Source: Paraburkholderia dioscoreae (GTDB lineage Bacteria > Pseudomonadota > Gammaproteobacteria > Burkholderiales > Burkholderiaceae). Taken from it: DNA of 64,000 bases. Below the pieces are notes generated by a model that saw nothing but the letters and a program-made list of their open reading frames with translations, was not told where the DNA came from and did no database searches. The stretch covers positions 248,001-312,000 of the forward strand of contig NZ_LR699554.1 in assembly GCF_902459535.1 (NCBI RefSeq), in the 5' to 3' direction. A program made the translations under genes and the position numbers. Below, in pieces: positions 15,947 through 24,877 of this stretch; position 1 is the stretch's first letter, and each line of letters starts with the position of its first letter.

Positions 15947-17126
15947 GGGCGGCCGCCTTCCTGTCCGTGGCGGCCGCGGTCTGTACGCTGTCGCCGTCGG
16001 CGAGTCCGTCGGGCGGCGTGTCGATCAGGCGGTCGGTGGCGGCCAGTCCTGAAGAGATTTCCACGGAGTCGCCCAGATCGCGGCTGATCTTCACAGGCTT
16101 GAAGAGCACATGACCGTTGGCGGCCAAGGTGGCGACCACGGTTCCCCGGCTGTCGAACACAAGCGCGCTCGCCGGCACGCGTACGGAATGCGCGGCGGCG
16201 GGCAGCGTGAATTTCAGGCTCGCGAAACCGCCCGGCAGCAGCTTGCCATTGGAATTGTCGACCAGCAGCTGAACCAGTGTCGTACCAGAACTCGAATTGA
16301 CGGAGTCCGCCGCGGCCACGACGCGTGCGGTGAACTGCTGGTCGGGATATTCGGGCACCGTCAGGGTGGCGGTCGTGCCGTCGTGGATCGCGGGCGCATA
16401 GTTTTGCGGCACCTGTACATAGACACGCAGCTGGTCGACTTTGGAGACGGCGAACAGCTCCTGACCGGCGCCGCCGCTGCCCGCGCTCACCAACGCGCCG
16501 ACGTCCGTATCGCGGGCCGTCACCACGCCGTCGAACGGCGCGACGATCCGCGCGAACGCCTTGGTCGCGACGAGACGATCGACGTTGGCTTTCGCGGCGG
16601 CGACGATGGCCTCTTTCGCGGTGTAATCGGCGGTGCGTTGGTCGACATCCTGCTGCGCGACGGAATCCGTGCCACGTAGCGCTTCCCAGCGTTTCGCCGT
16701 CGTGCCCGCCACCACGGCGTTGGCCTGCGCGCTTTGCAGATCGGCGCGCGCTTGCAGTAACTGCTGGTCGAGTTCGGGCGTTTCGATCTCGGCGAGTACC
16801 TGGCCCGCTTTGACCGGCGCGCCGATGTCGACGCTCCATGATTTCAGATAGCCGCTGACCTGCGCGAAAATCGGCGCCCGCGTGAATGCTTCAAGGCGGC
16901 CGGGCAATTGCAGCGACGGGCCGTTGACATCGCGCACGGGCAGAATCAGAGTGACCGTTGGCACGGCCTGGGCATCGGTCCAACTCTTCAGCTTGCGGGC
17001 GTCTTCCGCTCGCAGCGTGACGCCGGCAATGACAACGCCGAGGACGACCAGCAGGCCAACAATGCCCGCGACGACAAGCGTGCGGCGCGACGGCGGGTGA
17101 CTGGGCAACGTGGAATCAGACGACAT
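15939..17126 (-). CDS. RND efflux periplasmic adaptor subunit
   Basis: A 395-residue membrane-fusion protein (HlyD/AcrA type). One N-terminal membrane segment (VVAGIVGLLVVLGVVIAGV) anchors it. The biotinyl-lipoyl half-motifs (VDIGAPVKAGQVLAEIETPE and the later IVAPFDGVVTARDTDVGALV) flank a helical hairpin, followed by beta-barrel and membrane-proximal domains. It links the inner-membrane pump to the outer-membrane channel. Its start overlaps the pump gene by 11 bases and its end overlaps the channel gene by 8. Confidence 0.92.
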   Translation of the reverse strand: MSSDSTLPSHPPSRRTLVVAGIVGLLVVLGVVIAGVTLRAEDARKLKSWTDAQAVPTVTLILPVRDVNGPSLQLPGRLEAFTRAPIFAQVSGYLKSWSVDIGAPVKAGQVLAEIETPELDQQLLQARADLQSAQANAVVAGTTAKRWEALRGTDSVAQQDVDQRTADYTAKEAIVAAAKANVDRLVATKAFARIVAPFDGVVTARDTDVGALVSAGSGGAGQELFAVSKVDQLRVYVQVPQNYAPAIHDGTTATLTVPEYPDQQFTARVVAAADSVNSSSGTTLVQLLVDNSNGKLLPGGFASLKFTLPAAAHSVRVPASALVFDSRGTVVATLAANGHVLFKPVKISRDLGDSVEISSGLAATDRLIDTPPDGLADGDSVQTAAATDRKAAAHG

Positions 17127-20100
17127 GAGCGGGACCTCCCGAGACGGATGCCGGGGTAGCCGCGCGCCCGGGGCGCGCGTGGACGATACAGAAGATGACG
17201 GGGACGAGAAACAGCGAAGCCGTGGTGGCGAACAGCAGGCCGCCGATCACGGCGCGGCCGAGCGGCGCGTTCTGCTCGCCGCCTTCGCCGAGGGCCAGTG
17301 CCATCGGCGCCATACCGATGATCATCGACAACGCGGTCATCAGTACTGGGCGAAAACGCGTGAAGCCCGCTTCGAGCGCGGCCTTGAACGGGTCGCCATG
17401 TACGGCGAGACGTTCGCGGCAAAAGCTGACCACGAGAATCGAGTTGGCCGTCGCGACGCCCATGCACATGATCGCCCCCGTCAGTGCGGGCACCGAGAGC
17501 GTCGTATGGGTCGCGAACAGCATCCACACGATGCCTGCCAGCGCGGCCGGCAGTGCGGTCACGATCACGAACGGGTCGGCCCACGACTGGAAGTTGACGA
17601 CGATCAGCAGATAGATCAGCACGACCGCGCCGAGCAGACCGAACAACATGCCGGCAAAGGCGCTGTTCATGGTCTGCACCTGGCCGAGCAGCGCGACCGT
17701 CGAGCCCTTGGGCAACGTGCCGGCGTTCTCGTGCACGATGCGCTGGATATCGGCGGATACGGCGCCCAGGTCGCGGTCCTGGGTGGTCGCGAAGATCTCG
17801 ACCATCGGCTGGATGTTGTACTGGCTGACCACCTCGTTGCTGCTGGTGCGCTCGACCGTTGCGAGGCCGCCGAGGATCTGCGCGGCACCGCCGGTGCTGG
17901 CGGTGATCGGCAGGTTTTGCAGCGCGGAGAGCGAATCGAGGCTGTATTGCGGCGTTTGCATGACGATCGGATACGACACGCCGTTTGCGTTGTTCAACCA
18001 GAAGGTGGGCGCCACCTGGCTCGAACCCGCAAGGTTCACCACCATGCTGTTGGTCACGTCGCGCTCGGTGATGCCGAGCAATTGCGCGCGGGTACGATCC
18101 ACGTCGACGTTGAAGGTCGGATTGGCGTGAGACTGCGCGATCCGCGCATCGACCACGCCCGGTACATCCCGAACCTCGCGCAGCAGCCGGTCTGCATAGG
18201 CGTAATTGGCATCCAGATTGTTGCCGCGAATCTGCAGGTCGATCGGCGCGGGCGAACCGAAGTTCAGGATCTGACTGATGATGTCGGCCGGCGGGAACGA
18301 GAACGTGACGCCCGGAAATTCGTGCGGCAAGCGCTCGCGCATGAGGCGCACATATTCGTCGGTCGGACGGTGGCCTTCGTTCAGCGCGATCTGGATATCG
18401 CCGTCCTGCGAGCCGACCGTGCCGGTGTTGTTGTACGCGGTGTTGATGCCGCTGACAGGCAGGCCCATATTGTCGACGACGGTGCCCAGATCTGCCGGCG
18501 GAATGATCCGGCGTATCGCGTCTTCGACGTCCGCGAAGATCTGCGCGGTTTTTTCGACGCGAACCCCGACGGGCGCGCGCACGTGCAACAGGATCTGGCC
18601 GGCATCCACCGCGGGAAAGAAATTGCGGCCGAGAAACGGCACGAGCGCGAACGAGAGGAGCACGAAGCAGAGAAAGCCGGCAACGAACCGGCGCCGGTGC
18701 GTCAGCGCGAGTTCCAGCAGGCCGTGATAGCGGGTGCGTATTTTTTCGAAGCGTGCTTCGAAGCCGCGCTGAAAACGTCCGAGCGGACCCGGGCGTTTCT
18801 CGTCGTGCTCGCCGTGCGCATGCGGCTTGAGCAGATACTTGGCCATGGTGGGCACGAGCGTACGCGACAGAAAGAATGACGAGATCATCGCGAAGATGAC
18901 GGCCTCGGCCATCGGTACGAACAGGAATCGCGCGACGCCTTGCAGGAAGAACATCGGCACGAACACGATGCAGATACACAGCAGCGAGACGAACGCCGGC
19001 GTGACGATCTGGGCGGCGCCGTCGAGAATCGCCGTCTCGACCTCCTTGCCATGCTCGAGGTGCCAGTTGATGTTTTCGATTGTGACCGTCGCGTCGTCGA
19101 CCAGAATCCCCACTGCCAGCGCAAGTCCGCCGAGCGTCATGATGTTCAGCGTTTCGCCGAGCGCCGACAGCGTGGCGATGGAGCCGAGAATGGCAAGCGG
19201 GATCGAGGTGGCGATGATGAGGGTCGAGCGCCAGCTGCCGAGGAACAGCAGGATCATCAGGCTCGTCAGCACAGCCGCGATCACTCCTTCGCGCGCCACG
19301 CCGGTGATGGCCGCCCGCACGAACAGCGACTGGTCGCCGATCGGATCGATCCGCAGGGCGTCGGGCCATGACGCCTTGCCGGCGGCGATCTGCTGTTTGA
19401 CGCCGGCGATGATGCCGAGCGTGGACACGGAACCGTTCTTGAGCACGGACATCAGCACCGAACGGTGGCCGTCCACATGAACGATATTGGTTTGCGGCGG
19501 GCTGCCGTCGCGCACGTTGGCAATGTCGCGAATGTAGACAGTGGTGCCGTTGGCTGCCTTGACCGGCAGATCGCCCAAGGCCTTGATTTGCGACGGCGCG
19601 TTGTTCAGTTGCAGCGTGTACTCGTAGTCCCCGATCTTTTCGGTGCCGACCGGCGTGATCAGGTTCTGGCCGGCGAGTGCGTTAGCCACGTCCTGCGCAG
19701 ACAAGCCGCGCGCCTGGAGCGCTGCAGGGTCGACGTCGATCTGTACCTGGCGCGTCTTGCCGCCGAACGGGTAGGGAATCGATGCGCCCGCAACCGTCGT
19801 GAGAACCGGGCGCACCGCGTTCAGACCAAGGTCGCCCAGACGCTGCTCCGAGAGTCCTTTGCCCGACAACGCCAACTGGATGATCGGCACGGTGGACGCG
19901 TTGTAGTTCAGGATCAGCGGCGGCGTCGTCCCGGGCGGCAACTGGCGCAATTGCGTCTGCGCGACCGACGTCACCTGCGCATTGGCCGTGCTGATATTCA
20001 CGCCCGGCTGGAAGAAGATCTTGATGATCCCGAAGCCTGCGACCGATTCCGCCTCGGTGTGCTCGACGTCGTTCACGGTGGTCGTCAACGTGCGCTCGAA

Positions 20101-20301
20101 CGGCGAGGTGATCCGGCCGACCATCTGGTCCGGCGGCAGCCCCGTGTACTGCCACACGACGCTGATCACCGGAATCCGGATGTCGGGAAAGATGTCGGTT
20201 GGCGTCTTCATCGCGGACAATGGTCCTATGATGAGGATGAAGATCGCCAGCACGACAAAAGTGTAAGGTCGCCTAAGGGCAATACGGACTAGGCCGAGCA
20301 T
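17116..20301 (-). CDS. RND efflux transporter permease (AcrB/HAE-like)
   Basis: A 1061-residue proton-driven inner-membrane pump. Helix 1 is RIALRRPYTFVVLAIFILII; two large periplasmic loops and about 12 helices follow. The proton-relay segment GLALAVGILVDDATVTIENI carries the paired Asp of helix 4. The ATG at 20301 immediately precedes helix 1; the open frame to 20409 is unlikely to be translated. It is the first gene of the operon, with adaptor and channel following in overlapping frames. No regulator gene is adjacent, and the substrate cannot be deduced. Confidence 0.93.
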   Translation of the reverse strand: MLGLVRIALRRPYTFVVLAIFILIIGPLSAMKTPTDIFPDIRIPVISVVWQYTGLPPDQMVGRITSPFERTLTTTVNDVEHTEAESVAGFGIIKIFFQPGVNISTANAQVTSVAQTQLRQLPPGTTPPLILNYNASTVPIIQLALSGKGLSEQRLGDLGLNAVRPVLTTVAGASIPYPFGGKTRQVQIDVDPAALQARGLSAQDVANALAGQNLITPVGTEKIGDYEYTLQLNNAPSQIKALGDLPVKAANGTTVYIRDIANVRDGSPPQTNIVHVDGHRSVLMSVLKNGSVSTLGIIAGVKQQIAAGKASWPDALRIDPIGDQSLFVRAAITGVAREGVIAAVLTSLMILLFLGSWRSTLIIATSIPLAILGSIATLSALGETLNIMTLGGLALAVGILVDDATVTIENINWHLEHGKEVETAILDGAAQIVTPAFVSLLCICIVFVPMFFLQGVARFLFVPMAEAVIFAMISSFFLSRTLVPTMAKYLLKPHAHGEHDEKRPGPLGRFQRGFEARFEKIRTRYHGLLELALTHRRRFVAGFLCFVLLSFALVPFLGRNFFPAVDAGQILLHVRAPVGVRVEKTAQIFADVEDAIRRIIPPADLGTVVDNMGLPVSGINTAYNNTGTVGSQDGDIQIALNEGHRPTDEYVRLMRERLPHEFPGVTFSFPPADIISQILNFGSPAPIDLQIRGNNLDANYAYADRLLREVRDVPGVVDARIAQSHANPTFNVDVDRTRAQLLGITERDVTNSMVVNLAGSSQVAPTFWLNNANGVSYPIVMQTPQYSLDSLSALQNLPITASTGGAAQILGGLATVERTSSNEVVSQYNIQPMVEIFATTQDRDLGAVSADIQRIVHENAGTLPKGSTVALLGQVQTMNSAFAGMLFGLLGAVVLIYLLIVVNFQSWADPFVIVTALPAALAGIVWMLFATHTTLSVPALTGAIMCMGVATANSILVVSFCRERLAVHGDPFKAALEAGFTRFRPVLMTALSMIIGMAPMALALGEGGEQNAPLGRAVIGGLLFATTASLFLVPVIFCIVHARPGRAATPASVSGGPAHVV

Positions 20302-20950
20302 GACAATTCCAAGGCAGGGTGAAAACGTGATTGCGGCTGTGAGGACGTCAGCGCGGCTTACGGCGATTGCAGGCCGCGCGCTCGTGCTCGATGTGCACGC
20401 AGAGTGCAACTGGGGTAACGGGCAATGGAAGCGTGACGGGATGCTGGCCAGGGTTTCGAATCATCTGCATTCTTGATAATCACAACACCGCTTAATATCG
20501 ATCGACATAAGCTTGCGTGAATCTTTCAGCTGTCTCGCACCAAGAGAAGAAAGACCTGCGCAACGACGAAATGTCCGTTTGACCGCGTGCAAATGTTCCG
20601 CAGCGAAGTCCAAGCGCGAATGTACACAAAGGTAGAAATTGCTGCAGAACGTCAAAAGGCATTTCGGGTACTTGCAGGTGCCCAACAGGAAGAGTCGCCG
20701 GCGAGGCGCGGCGAGATAAAACGCAACGGGGACGCGCGTGGGGCCGATGAGGAGGACTCCTATTCCACGCGCTTTCGAACGCCGCTTCCATAAAAGAAAC
20801 GTTTTGCACAAAACTGTCGTGTGAAAAACAGGTGGAGTGAGAGGCTGGAATAACGAGAGGTCTGAAGGCCGCGTCGACTTTTATCGCCCCGGTACGGACC
20901 GAGGCGAACGGAGGTGCCGTTTGAGTGACAGGAAAGATGTCGGCTTACGA
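20302..20950. other. gene-free stretch between the RND operon and a GlxA/AraC regulator
   Basis: This must contain the RND operon promoter (left-pointing). The short open frames here have no start signals or family features. No terminator or convincing promoter stands out. Confidence 0.4.
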
Positions 20951-21952
20951 TTAGCAATCGTGCGGCTGACGCTTGCTGCCGCGGTACTCGGTGGGTGTTG
21001 CGCCCATGTGTTTGCGAAAGAGCTTGGCGAGCTGCGCGCCACCGCCAAATCCGCACCGCCGCGCGATCTTGTCCACCGGTAGCGCGGTTTCGACAAGAAG
21101 CCGGCAACTCATATCGAGCCGGACATAAAGCAGATAGCCGGATGGCGTCACGCCTATTTCCGCTTTGAAGCGGCGAAGAAAGTTGCGCTCGCTCATCGCG
21201 GCGATCCCTGCTGCTCTGTCGATGGAAATCGGCTGATCGCCGTTCGCTTCCAGCCACCGCGCCGAGGCGCCGATCTTGTCGCTTACGCTTCCCGATATGT
21301 TTCTATTCAACACCGATGTGAACTGTGTCGATGCTCGTGGCGCCAGGCACGCTGCGGCTTTGCACGTGATTTCCGTGCCGAGATCCGCCTCGATGACACT
21401 CAAGGCACTCTCAAGCGGACTTGATACTTCACGTTGCGTAGCCGGTTCCGGATCGCGGCGGGAATGATGGTGCGGCACGCGGCCACGAGCACTTCCCCTA
21501 CCCGCTGAAGATGCGAACCCCGCAGCTTCGAGCAGGAACTGACCTTCAGCGATAGGAAGAACGTTTTCGCTGCGCAAGTGGGCGCAGCGCAGCCACGCCA
21601 GCAACCGTTCATCACGCCTGGCGTCGTGCACGCCCGTACCACCGGCAATGAACAAAGCGTGAAAGTGGCCCGCGTAGCCGCGCGCTTCAACACTGTCTGT
21701 CCACACGAAGACGTCCGATGAACTGGCGATCCTTCCGCCTGCTGCCGAAAGCAGCCGGACGTCGTAGTGCGGCGCGTCGCGTTGGCTATCTTGTGCAAAT
21801 CTGTTCGCCGCCTGAAATGCTTCAACGATAGACACAGTGTCGAGGAGGGAAAAACCGTTGAAGACGGCTACGCCAATGTGTTTTACGGCGTGTCCGTCAC
21901 GCGGAACGCGTCGTTGAACGACGGTGTTGTGTACGTCGATATGGCACGCCAT
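20951..21952 (-). CDS. GlxA-type AraC family regulator (DJ-1/PfpI-like + AraC HTH), copy 1
   Basis: A 333-residue regulator. The N-terminal half is a class-I-glutamine-amidotransferase-like (DJ-1/PfpI) domain (HIGVAVFNGFSLLDTVSIVEAF, later HALFIAGGTGVHDARRDERL). The C-terminal half is an AraC double helix-turn-helix (AAMSERNFLRRFKAEIGVTPSGYLL, then KIARRCGFGGGAQLAKLFRKH). GGAG lies 9 bases before the ATG at 21952; a GTG at 21967 is also possible. It is clearly paralogous to the gene at 29032-30015. The linker after ~residue 165 (RVPHHHSRRDPEP) looks diverged compared with that paralogue. Its targets are unknown. Confidence 0.85.
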   Translation of the reverse strand: MACHIDVHNTVVQRRVPRDGHAVKHIGVAVFNGFSLLDTVSIVEAFQAANRFAQDSQRDAPHYDVRLLSAAGGRIASSSDVFVWTDSVEARGYAGHFHALFIAGGTGVHDARRDERLLAWLRCAHLRSENVLPIAEGQFLLEAAGFASSAGRGSARGRVPHHHSRRDPEPATQREVSSPLESALSVIEADLGTEITCKAAACLAPRASTQFTSVLNRNISGSVSDKIGASARWLEANGDQPISIDRAAGIAAMSERNFLRRFKAEIGVTPSGYLLYVRLDMSCRLLVETALPVDKIARRCGFGGGAQLAKLFRKHMGATPTEYRGSKRQPHDC

Positions 21953-22299
21953 CTGAAGGTTCTCCACGAAAATAACTTCTCTTTCAACTGTGTCGTAACC
22001 GGCGAAAAGTTAGAAACGGGCAGGTACGCAGAGGCGATACTGGCGAAGGGATTTCGCCGTGGTTTAAAGTTCGTTTCATTTTCATCGTTTCGACGCTGTC
22101 ACGGCGACAAGATAGCGGTGCGATCAGACAACGGCTGTCTCGTTCAATTCTGGCCAGTCAGATTGAAACCGGGACACCATTTGTCTCATCGACGCGGTAG
22201 CCTGATTGCCGGGTACGTGCGTGTCTGAACGAGTAGACGGCGATCGCCGGGAAAGGAAATGGCGGATATATGGCGATGCGGGATATCGAGGTGATTCGA
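21953..22299. other. intergenic region upstream of the sirtuin and regulator genes
   Basis: This divergent region carries the promoters of the GlxA-type regulator (left) and the sirtuin gene (right). It is poorer in GC than its neighbours. No clear -10/-35 pair or palindrome was found. Confidence 0.3.
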
Positions 22300-23034
22300 A
22301 TGCAGGAAGAACGGCTACAGCAAGCGATCGCATGGCTGCGCGAAGCAGACGGGTTGCTGATTACCGCGGGAGCGGGGATGGGCGTCGACTCGGGCTTGCC
22401 TGATTTTCGGGGCAATGAAGGCTTGTGGCGCGCCTATCCGGCGCTAGCCGAAGCAGGGTGCGACTTCCAGTCCATTGCCAATCCGCGCGCCTTCATGGAC
22501 GAGCCGGAACTCGCCTGGGGATTTTATGGACACCGCCTGAAGCTTTATCGCGAGGTCGAACCTCATCCGGGTTTTGCCATTCTCAGGCGCTGGGGCGAGC
22601 GCCTGCGTCACGGCACCTTTGTTTTCACGAGCAATGTGGATGGACAATTCCAACAGGCGGGGTTCCTGGAAAGCCGTATCGAGGAATGCCACGGCTCGAT
22701 CCACTATCTGCAGTGCACGGAGCCGTGTTCCTCGGTGATCGAGCCTGCTGCAGACTTCCTGCCGCAGATTGACGAACGCGCGTGCCGACTCATGGGTCCA
22801 CTGCCGCGTTGCAAACGCTGCGGCGCGATTTCGAGGCCGAATATCCTGATGTTCTGGGATTCGGCATGGCTGCCTTCGCGCGCCAATGCACAGGCCGAGC
22901 GCCTCGCCGGCTGGCTGGCATCGGTCGAACGGCCTGTTGTCGTCGAAGCACCGGCGCGACACTGGATGCGTATCACGAGCGCCTACTGCGATCCACTAAC
23001 CCGACTGAACGATTACTCGGCACGGCGTCGATAG
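22300..23034 (+). CDS. SIR2-family NAD-dependent protein, 3' end damaged
   Basis: A sirtuin-type protein of 244 residues. It has the NAD-binding GAGMGVDSGLPDFRGNEGLW, the TSNVDGQFQQAG motif, the catalytic His in ECHGSIHYLQC, zinc-type Cys pairs (CTEPC; CKRC) and RPNILMFWDS. After RPVVVE, where sirtuins continue with a glycine-rich GAG segment and a final helix, the sequence changes to an unrelated tail (APARHWMRITSAY). The C-terminal NAD-binding strand is therefore lost by frameshift or deletion near 22945-22960. GAGGTG lies 6 bases before the ATG at 22300; an ATG at 22270 is the alternative. It may be non-functional. Confidence 0.7.
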   Translation: MQEERLQQAIAWLREADGLLITAGAGMGVDSGLPDFRGNEGLWRAYPALAEAGCDFQSIANPRAFMDEPELAWGFYGHRLKLYREVEPHPGFAILRRWGERLRHGTFVFTSNVDGQFQQAGFLESRIEECHGSIHYLQCTEPCSSVIEPAADFLPQIDERACRLMGPLPRCKRCGAISRPNILMFWDSAWLPSRANAQAERLAGWLASVERPVVVEAPARHWMRITSAYCDPLTRLNDYSARRR

Positions 23035-23378
23035 TTTTTTGGGGCTTCTATACATTCGGTCCGGCGTTTGCGGCTATCCGCGTTCACCGTCATCTTTTTG
23101 GTCGCGGTAATCAGCAGCCGACCCGTGCCGAGCAAATCGCGGATATCCTGGAAGAGGCCGATACTGCAATCAAGACGGGAAATCCAGGCGCGGCGCTCGG
23201 GATGTTCGCCGGAATCAACCAGTTGAGCCGCGCTTGTCAGTGTTACGCAGGGAAAGCAGTTTCCGTCGAGGCATTCTGTTGCGTCATGGAACATGACGGC
23301 TTGGGTGACAGGCAGCGTCGAGAGATATCAGGCCTACGGACCGGTTCTTCAACTGAAGAAATCCCGCCAATCTTTTGA
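22953..23378 (+). pseudogene. remnant of an unidentified gene fused out of frame to the sirtuin
   Basis: From about 22953 a different frame becomes coding-like (GATLDAYHERLLRS, then IVFWGFYTFGPAFAAIRV and ADILEEADTAIKTGNPG) with no start codon or ribosome site. The tail after VMEHDGLGD looks out of frame, while YQAYGPVLQLKKSRQS in another frame near 23330 could be its continuation. The pattern WGFYTFGPAFAAIRVHRHL...INQLSRACQCYAGKA loosely recalls helix-hairpin-helix 8-oxoguanine-glycosylase-fold proteins, but this is not secure. I read it as a 5'-truncated, frameshifted relic. Confidence 0.5.
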
Positions 23379-23454
23379 GTATTTGCTTAAGATCCATTGC
23401 GCGCCGCCGTTAACCTCTGTGACGCAAAGCCTGCAACCATCCAAGTTCTGCTGC

Positions 23455-24474
23455 ATGGACACTCTCGATAGCAAGATAATTAGCGTATTGCCTAACGCCG
23501 GCGGCAATGCCGAGTTTCTCAGCACCCCTGGTGTTCATAAGAAGCTGGAGGTCATCGAGTCCGACGTGCCGGTCATTAAAACGGTACAGCGGCGGTTGGA
23601 GAAACTGCATCTCGAGGGTCTTGTCGAGATGGAGAAGCGCGGGGCGGCATGGTTCTGGCGTAAAGGCGCCGGCGCGGGCGGTATGGCCGGGAAATCCGGT
23701 GCCATCATGACGCGAGAAGAGGCGCTCGCGCTGCATGTGCTGCGTAGCTTCACATCGCGACAAATCCCCACGCTGGTTGCCGAGGCGCTCTCCGATCTGT
23801 TCAAGGTGGCGGACAAGCGTCTGGAAACAGCGGTGACCGAAGACGAGCGTCGTTATCGCCGGTGGGCGGACAAGGTCGCAGTGGAGCACAGCGGTTTCGC
23901 CTTGCAGTATCCCCAGATCGATCCGGAGATATTCGCCGCGATTTCCCAAGCGCTGTTTCATGAGCGCAAGCTGGAAATTCTCTATCGTCCGCGCTCCAAT
24001 GTGGCGAATGACAAGTGCAAGGTAATCTTGCCGCTCGGTCTGGTCGAAGTAGGCGGCCTCGTGTATCTGATAGGCGGCACCGAAGGACGCTCGAATCCGA
24101 CCATGTACCGACTGGACCGCCTGGCGAGCGCGAATATGATGATGGAATCGTTTTCGTATCCGCGCTCTTTCAAGCTCGACGACTACGTAAAGCAGCAGCG
24201 CCAGTTCGACTTCATGGTGGAAGGTGAAGCGACGCTCAAAGTACGTTTTGTCAACGGAGCCGGCGATCATCTTCTCGAGACCCCTTTCGCGGCAGACCAG
24301 GAAACGTGGCACACGAGCACTGGTCTGGAGGTACAGGGGACTGTTTTGCTCAGTCAACGTTTGCGTTGGTGGTTGCGCTCGTTCGGCCCGCATGTGGAAG
24401 TAATGGAACCGGAGAAGCTGCGCGCAGAGCTGGCCGAGGAGGCGCACGCGCTTGCGGCGCTTTACCGGCGCTAA
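23455..24474 (+). CDS. WYL-domain transcriptional regulator
   Basis: A 339-residue regulator. Residues ~1-75 form a winged helix (DVPVIKTVQRRLEKLHLEGLVEMEK). The middle is a WYL domain (KLEILYRPRSNVANDKCKVILPLGLVEVGGLVYLIG, with YRLDRLASANMM). The C-terminal extension (TLKVRFVNGAGDHLLETPF, then LRWWLRSFGPHVEVMEPEKL) is typical of the family. WYL domains sense nucleic-acid ligands, and such regulators often control defence or DNA-repair loci. The start at 23455 is chosen because similarity begins there; an upstream frame to 23293 overlaps the remnant gene. It lies just downstream of the sirtuin and remnant and may be the survivor of a once larger locus. Confidence 0.85.
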   Translation: MDTLDSKIISVLPNAGGNAEFLSTPGVHKKLEVIESDVPVIKTVQRRLEKLHLEGLVEMEKRGAAWFWRKGAGAGGMAGKSGAIMTREEALALHVLRSFTSRQIPTLVAEALSDLFKVADKRLETAVTEDERRYRRWADKVAVEHSGFALQYPQIDPEIFAAISQALFHERKLEILYRPRSNVANDKCKVILPLGLVEVGGLVYLIGGTEGRSNPTMYRLDRLASANMMMESFSYPRSFKLDDYVKQQRQFDFMVEGEATLKVRFVNGAGDHLLETPFAADQETWHTSTGLEVQGTVLLSQRLRWWLRSFGPHVEVMEPEKLRAELAEEAHALAALYRR

Positions 24475-24877
24475 GCCCTGTCAAAATCGCCGCGACCAGA
24501 ACGAAAAAAAGTCGCGGCGCAGATATCAAGAACCATCGCGGGGCTGCGTGGCCGTCTTCACATGGAACGGCCGAATGTAGTAATCCGCCAACATGTTAGC
24601 TTTTTCCGTCAGCAATCATTTTCGCTGCGGCGGACTATGTATGATGCACCGCAACCAGAAGATACTTCCCGACATCGCCGGTCATGGCGATCGTCTCTAG
24701 CAGACAGCACGGTATGCCGTACTAATGCAGCAAATATAAACATCGCATCTTCAATTTAATTTGGAGTGCATATTTATGCCTGATTGATTTGCGTGCCGCA
24801 TTGCGACGATGAGTTTCGGTGACGACCGAGAAGGGATCCATTCACCGCCGGGCGCTTTGATACCAACAACTATAGAC
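24475..24877. other. gene-free stretch before the yjbH-like gene
   Basis: It starts with a hairpin, CGCCGCGAC (24488-24496) with GTCGCGGCG (24511-24519), enclosing an A-run; it could act as a WYL-gene terminator but lacks a T tail on the + strand. The rest is comparatively AT-rich and should hold the promoter of the next gene. No distinct -10/-35 pair was assigned. Confidence 0.35.

Noticed and set aside
17110..18879. A 589-codon open frame antisense to the RND pump gene
   Set aside because: Its composition is the Arg/Asp/His-rich pattern expected opposite high-GC coding sequence. The RND protein on the other strand is unmistakable.
16988..19369. A 793-codon frame on the same strand as the RND pump in another register
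   Set aside because: It is Arg/Ala-rich low-complexity sequence without family motifs, typical of an alternative frame of a high-GC gene.
20461..20811. A 116-codon frame between the RND operon and the GlxA-type regulator
   Set aside because: No ribosome site, atypical codon use and overlap with other equally random frames; nothing supports translation.
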